DNA of 17,180 nt from Gemmatimonadota bacterium (GTDB taxonomy: Bacteria; Gemmatimonadota; Gemmatimonadetes; Longimicrobiales; Gaopeijiaceae). A program made the position numbers and the translations under genes. The DNA is taken from NCBI GenBank assembly GCA_016209995.1, contig JACQVC010000065.1, positions 1 through 17,180 on the forward strand, read 5' to 3'. Shown piece after piece: positions 14,138 to 17,180 of the stretch (its first letter is position 1; every line of letters begins with the position of its first letter). The notes under the pieces are model-generated. The model was not told the DNA's origin, made no database searches, and saw only the letters and a program-made list of their open reading frames with translations.

Positions 14138-14971
14138 TGCACGGAGGCCTCCACTACCCAACTCCAGCGTGCGGCGCATGAGCTGGAAATCCTCCCAGGC
14201 CACTTGAGTCCATCCCGCGTTGCGAAGAAGGGCCGCCGGATGATAGGTGACGACAACCGGAATGCCGTCGTACCGGTGGACGACACCCCGCAGTCGCTTC
14301 AGCGCATCCTGGCGGCCGAGCAGAGTATGGGCCGCGATGCTGCCCAGGGCCAGTATGACTTGGGGACTCACGAAATCGATCTGAGCGCGCAGGAACGGAT
14401 GGCACGCCTCGATCTCGTCGGGCTCGGGATTCCGGTTCGACGGAGGCCGGCACTTCACGACGTTGCAGATGTAAACCGACTCGCGCGAAAGGGAAATGCT
14501 AGCCAGGAGCAGATCCAGGAGCTTTCCGGCTGGTCCGACGAAAGGTAGGCCTCTGCGATCTTCTTCCTGTCCGGGTGCCTCGCCAACGATCATCACTCGG
14601 GCACGCGGACTGCCGTCGCTGAAGACCACTTGCGTGCGGCGTTCGTGCAAACGGCAGCGCGTGCACTGCAGTGCAGCGGTCCGCAACGCCTCGTAGGAAT
14701 CGCTGATGCCGGCCAGGGCAAGTGGCTGGGGTCCCCACGCAACGTCAGTTGTGTGAGGTAAGGGCTGGGGTCCCACGGCAACGCGAGTCGCGCGGGGTGA
14801 GGGCGCGCGATCTGGTTCATCGCCGGATCGCCGCGCGTCCAGCAACGCGAAGATCTCTCGCCGATCGAGGCTGTCCAGGAACAAAGTCGGAACGCCCAGC
14901 TCGATGCGCTGGCGTAGTAGTCGCGTGAGGACTGCCCTCACGGATTCTGGAGGGACTGGCTGCGTTCTCAC
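14132..14971 (-). CDS. uracil-DNA glycosylase, family 4 (4Fe-4S)
   Basis: This protein removes uracil from DNA to start base-excision repair. The 279 residues contain the family 4 motifs: GEAPGQEED (130-138), GLPFVGPAGKLLD (141-153), NVVKCRPPSNRNPEPDE (170-186) and VTYHPAALLR (241-250). Cys103, Cys106, Cys174 and Cys190 fit the four iron-sulfur ligands. Residues 1-90 form an extra N-terminal region ahead of the catalytic domain, with a tandem 13-residue duplication around 62-87. The start is GTG at 14969-14971, overlapping the coaBC stop by 4 nt (GTGA). The stop codon lies inside repeat copy B, so the last residues may have been set by that element. Phage SPO1 polymerase-like annotations refer to the same family. 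Confidence 0.94.
   Translation of the reverse strand: MRTQPVPPESVRAVLTRLLRQRIELGVPTLFLDSLDRREIFALLDARRSGDEPDRAPSPRATRVAVGPQPLPHTTDVAWGPQPLALAGISDSYEALRTAALQCTRCRLHERRTQVVFSDGSPRARVMIVGEAPGQEEDRRGLPFVGPAGKLLDLLLASISLSRESVYICNVVKCRPPSNRNPEPDEIEACHPFLRAQIDFVSPQVILALGSIAAHTLLGRQDALKRLRGVVHRYDGIPVVVTYHPAALLRNAGWTQVAWEDFQLMRRTLELGSGGLRAP
14724..14801 (-). repeat. 39-nt tandem duplication inside the uracil-DNA glycosylase gene
   Basis: Two adjacent 39-nt units (14724-14762 and 14763-14801) share the first 12 bases exactly and about three quarters of all positions. They keep the reading frame and encode two 13-residue units, each with the core GPQPL, in the linker before the catalytic domain. The divergence shows the duplication is not recent. 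Confidence 0.7.
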
Positions 14972-16248
14972 CGACTCCGGCTGCGGGGACGCCCGCCTTT
15001 GGTGCGGCTAGCGGCGCCCGTGGCGCCGATCATCGGCTCGATGCGGTCCAGGAGCCTCTCCGCCACCTCGGCCTTCGAGAGGAGCGGTAATTCCTCGGTG
15101 TTCCCCTCCTGGTCCAGCAGCGTGACGCGATTGGTTTCCACCTCGAAGCCGCTCCCCTCTTCGCGGGGGTCGTTCGCTACAATCAGATCCAACGCTTTGT
15201 CCTTGAGTTTCGCGCCTGCGTTGGTGACCAGATCCCCGGTCTCGAGGGCGAAGCCGACGACCACTGCGCCAGGCGTACGGCTCCGCCGCGTTTCCACGAG
15301 GATATCGGGATTGGCCTCGAGCACGATCTCGAACGGCGCCCCGTTTCGCTTGATCTTGCTGGCTTCCGTTGCGGCTGGGCGGAAGTCGGCCACGGCCGCG
15401 GCCATGATCACGACACGACTGCCGGGCAGCGCCTTGGCCACCGCGGCCTGCATCTCTCTGGCCGTCTCCACGACCACGCGCTCGACGCCGACGGGAGCGT
15501 CCAGCGCGGTGGGGCCTGAAATCAACGTCACGGCCGCTCCGCGACGCCAAGCCGCTTGAGCGATGGCATATCCCATGCGGCCGGAAGAACGGTTGCCCAC
15601 GAACCGCACGGGGTCCAGCGGCTCGCGGGTCGGTCCGGCGGTGACCAGTACGGGCAGGCCGCTCCAGGGAGGACCCGCGGCGAGGGCACGGCCCAGGTGC
15701 TCGACGATCTCCTCGGGTTCGAGCATGCGGCCCGGCCCCTCCTCTTCGCCGTAGGCCATCGCCCCGGTGGCCGGGCCCGCCACGAGGTAGCCCGGGCGAC
15801 GCGCTAGTACCTCCAGATTCGCTTGCGTCTGAACGTGCCGGAACATGTGGTGGTTCATGGCGGGACACAGAACCACCGGCGCCTCCGTGGCGAGCAGCAG
15901 CGTGGTCAGCAGATCCCCCGCGAAACCGTGTGCCGCCTCGGCCAGCAGATTCGCCGTGGCCGGCGCCACGCAAACGACATCCGCTTCGCGAGCCAGGCGG
16001 ATGTGCAGGGCGGAGTCCCCGGCGGAAAACAGGCTCTGGTGCGCGGCTCGCCCGGTGACTGCTTCGAAGGAGAGGGGTGTGACGAATTCCTTGGCCGACG
16101 ACGTCAGGACCACGTCGACTTGGGCACCCAAGCGAGTCAGATTGCGGGCCAGCTCAACCGACTTGTAGGCCGCAATCCCCCCGGCGACACCCAGCACAAC
16201 GCGCCGATCCTCCCACGGTCGCCGTGGCGTTAGAGGCCGGCTAGCCAT
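14968..16248 (-). CDS. coaBC: bifunctional phosphopantothenoylcysteine decarboxylase / phosphopantothenate-cysteine ligase
   Basis: CoaBC catalyses two steps of coenzyme A synthesis: joining cysteine to 4'-phosphopantothenate (CoaB) and FMN-dependent decarboxylation (CoaC). The 426 residues contain the CoaC domain (about 15-185), with GVAGGIAAYKSVELAR, the catalytic His82 in LHIRLAREAD, APATANLLAEAAHG and PAMNHHM (129-135). The CoaB domain follows, with VTAGPTREPLDPVRFVGN, SSGRMGYAIA, MAAAVADFRP and the KIKRNG lysines. In the flexible lid AYGEEEGPGRM, Tyr166 stands where E. coli Dfp has Cys158; several other bacteria also lack that Cys. The ATG at 16246-16248 has GGAAGGG upstream and lies 10 nt after rpoZ. 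Gene order gmk-rpoZ-coaBC is widespread. Confidence 0.96.
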   Translation of the reverse strand: MASRPLTPRRPWEDRRVVLGVAGGIAAYKSVELARNLTRLGAQVDVVLTSSAKEFVTPLSFEAVTGRAAHQSLFSAGDSALHIRLAREADVVCVAPATANLLAEAAHGFAGDLLTTLLLATEAPVVLCPAMNHHMFRHVQTQANLEVLARRPGYLVAGPATGAMAYGEEEGPGRMLEPEEIVEHLGRALAAGPPWSGLPVLVTAGPTREPLDPVRFVGNRSSGRMGYAIAQAAWRRGAAVTLISGPTALDAPVGVERVVVETAREMQAAVAKALPGSRVVIMAAAVADFRPAATEASKIKRNGAPFEIVLEANPDILVETRRSRTPGAVVVGFALETGDLVTNAGAKLKDKALDLIVANDPREEGSGFEVETNRVTLLDQEGNTEELPLLSKAEVAERLLDRIEPMIGATGAASRTKGGRPRSRSR

Positions 16249-16258
16249 CGGCCCTTCC

Positions 16259-16474
16259 TCACTCCTCGCGACGCCGGCGCTTGACGAGCCGGAACTCGAT
16301 CTGCCCGGACGTCAGCGCCTCGAGCGATCGCGTGGTGAGCTTCTTCTCCTCACCCAGCGGCAAGGTTTCTCTGGGCAACGCATTCAGCTCGCGGGCGTAC
16401 TTAGCCGCTACCAATACGCCCAAGTACTTGCTACCCGTGTACTTAGCGGATTCCTCCGGAGTGAACACTTTCAT
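16259..16474 (-). CDS. rpoZ: DNA-directed RNA polymerase omega subunit
   Basis: Omega is the small RNA polymerase subunit that chaperones beta' and, in proteobacteria, helps bind ppGpp. The 71-residue product has the short-omega core: SKYLGVLVAAKYARELNA (15-32), followed by LTTRSLEALTSGQIEF, and a basic C-terminus KRRRREE. The ATG at 16472-16474 overlaps the gmk stop by 4 nt (ATGA), and coaBC follows after 10 nt. Small size limits sequence evidence, but the conserved position between gmk and coaBC makes the call strong. Confidence 0.92.
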   Translation of the reverse strand: MKVFTPEESAKYTGSKYLGVLVAAKYARELNALPRETLPLGEEKKLTTRSLEALTSGQIEFRLVKRRRREE

Positions 16475-17133
16475 TCGCTGAAGCTCCGTTTGACGATTTG
16501 GTCAATCTCTCGTTGCAACCTGCGGATCTCGCCCTCGATCGCAACCATGCGCGAGCTTCGCTTACGCTCGGCGTCCACGATCGCGAGCACCTGCTTCACC
16601 GCTTCGTCTAGCTGATCATTCACTACAATGTAGTCGAATTCGGGCGCGCGTTGGAGTTCCGTGTGGGCCGCCAGGAGCCGGCGCCGAATCTGCAGCCGAT
16701 CCTCGCCGCCACGGCCGGCAATCCGCTGGACCAGCGTCTCGCCGGAGGGCGGGAGAATGAAGATGAGCACGGCGTCGGGTACGGACTCACGAATCTGGCG
16801 TGCGCCCTGGATGTCAATGTCGAGAAGGACGTGGATGCCTCGAGCGGCTGCGTCTTCGAAGATCTTCTTGGGCGTGCCGTATCGCTGCCCGTGAACGACG
16901 GCCCATTCCGCCAGCTCGCCACGTTCCACCATTCCCTGGAATTCAGCGTCGTTCACGAAAAAGTAGTCGACTCCATCTCGCTCGCCCGGCCGTGGAGGCC
17001 GAGTCGTCGCCGAGATCGAGAACGCGAAATGGTCGCCACACTTCAAGAGCGCGCGCGCAATCGACGTCTTGCCGGCTCCGCTGGGTGCGGAAAGGACCAG
17101 CGGACAGGGACGAACCGAGAGGCTAGCTCCCAC
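16471..17133 (-). CDS. gmk: guanylate kinase
   Basis: Gmk phosphorylates GMP to GDP. From the GTG at 17131-17133 it has 220 residues. The P-loop APSGAGKTS (16-24), the GMP-binding SISATTRPPRPGE and DYFFV segments, and LLDIDIQGARQI are characteristic. The last 40 residues are charged and predicted helical, possibly a coiled coil. A longer frame starts at GTG 17160, but it would begin inside the purine tract with a Gly/Glu-rich leader. The homologous start positions of pgk and dnaB within the same repeat favour 17133, giving Met-Gly-Ala-Ser. The gene overlaps rpoZ by 4 nt. Confidence 0.95.
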   Translation of the reverse strand: MGASLSVRPCPLVLSAPSGAGKTSIARALLKCGDHFAFSISATTRPPRPGERDGVDYFFVNDAEFQGMVERGELAEWAVVHGQRYGTPKKIFEDAAARGIHVLLDIDIQGARQIRESVPDAVLIFILPPSGETLVQRIAGRGGEDRLQIRRRLLAAHTELQRAPEFDYIVVNDQLDEAVKQVLAIVDAERKRSSRMVAIEGEIRRLQREIDQIVKRSFSE

Positions 17134-17180
17134 ACCACCCCCTTCCTCTGCCCCTCTCACCCCTCTCCCCTCCCCTTCGC
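17124..17180 (-). repeat. polypurine start-codon repeat, copy C (gmk), cut by window end
   Basis: The copy runs from the gmk start region GGTGTGGGAGCTAG back through a purine tract with GGGG runs to GCGAAGGGGAGGGG at the window edge. Its last 20 nt match copies A and B almost exactly, and its outer purine block matches copy B. The remaining part (AGCGAAGCG ... GGTCA in the other copies) would lie just beyond the window. Confidence 0.82.

Overview
This is a GC-rich bacterial chromosomal window made almost entirely of housekeeping genes. All genes but one lie on the minus strand. Many are packed with 4-nt stop/start overlaps (GTGA or ATGA) and several start with GTG. Gene content, gene order and GC-rich codon use would fit an uncultivated Gemmatimonadota-like or other GC-rich soil bacterium. 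That placement is an impression from sequence alone, not a phylogeny. I see no CRISPR array, IS element, phage gene, tRNA or rRNA.

Layout, read in the direction of transcription (from the right end leftward): gmk - rpoZ - coaBC - family-4 uracil-DNA glycosylase - [repeat copy] - dnaB - [large inverted repeat] - ispD - sua5/tsaC-like - YwlE-like phosphatase - aroE - comF-like - gap - [repeat copy] - pgk - tpiA - secG - 2-oxoacid dehydrogenase E2 - lipB - terminator. Beyond lipB is a gene-free convergent region of about 590 bp (2637-3227). Then comes the only plus-strand gene, a degenerate RNase HI-like protein (2034-2636). Divergent from it are carA and, overlapping the end of carA, a conserved hypothetical gene that runs off the left end of the window.

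Functional groups: gap-pgk-tpiA are consecutive lower-glycolysis enzymes. E2 and lipB pair a lipoyl-carrying enzyme with the octanoyltransferase that starts its lipoylation. gmk-rpoZ-coaBC is a widespread bacterial trio. The Sua5 and YwlE neighbours recall the Bacillus ywlC-ywlE arrangement.

The most unusual feature is a family of three similar polypurine repeats (read on the coding strand) of about 75-79 nt. One lies at the 5' end of each of pgk, dnaB and gmk; the gmk copy is cut by the window edge. In all three the start codon sits at the same place inside the repeat, so three unrelated proteins begin Met-Gly-Ala. The repeat appears to supply the leader, the Shine-Dalgarno-like G-run, the start codon and the first codons of separate transcription units. 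It also has G-quadruplex potential in the mRNA. Other points of interest are the RNase H-like protein lacking two of four catalytic acids, the 16-bp inverted repeat between dnaB and ispD, a 13-residue tandem duplication in the uracil-DNA glycosylase, and an AT-rich island in the convergent gap.
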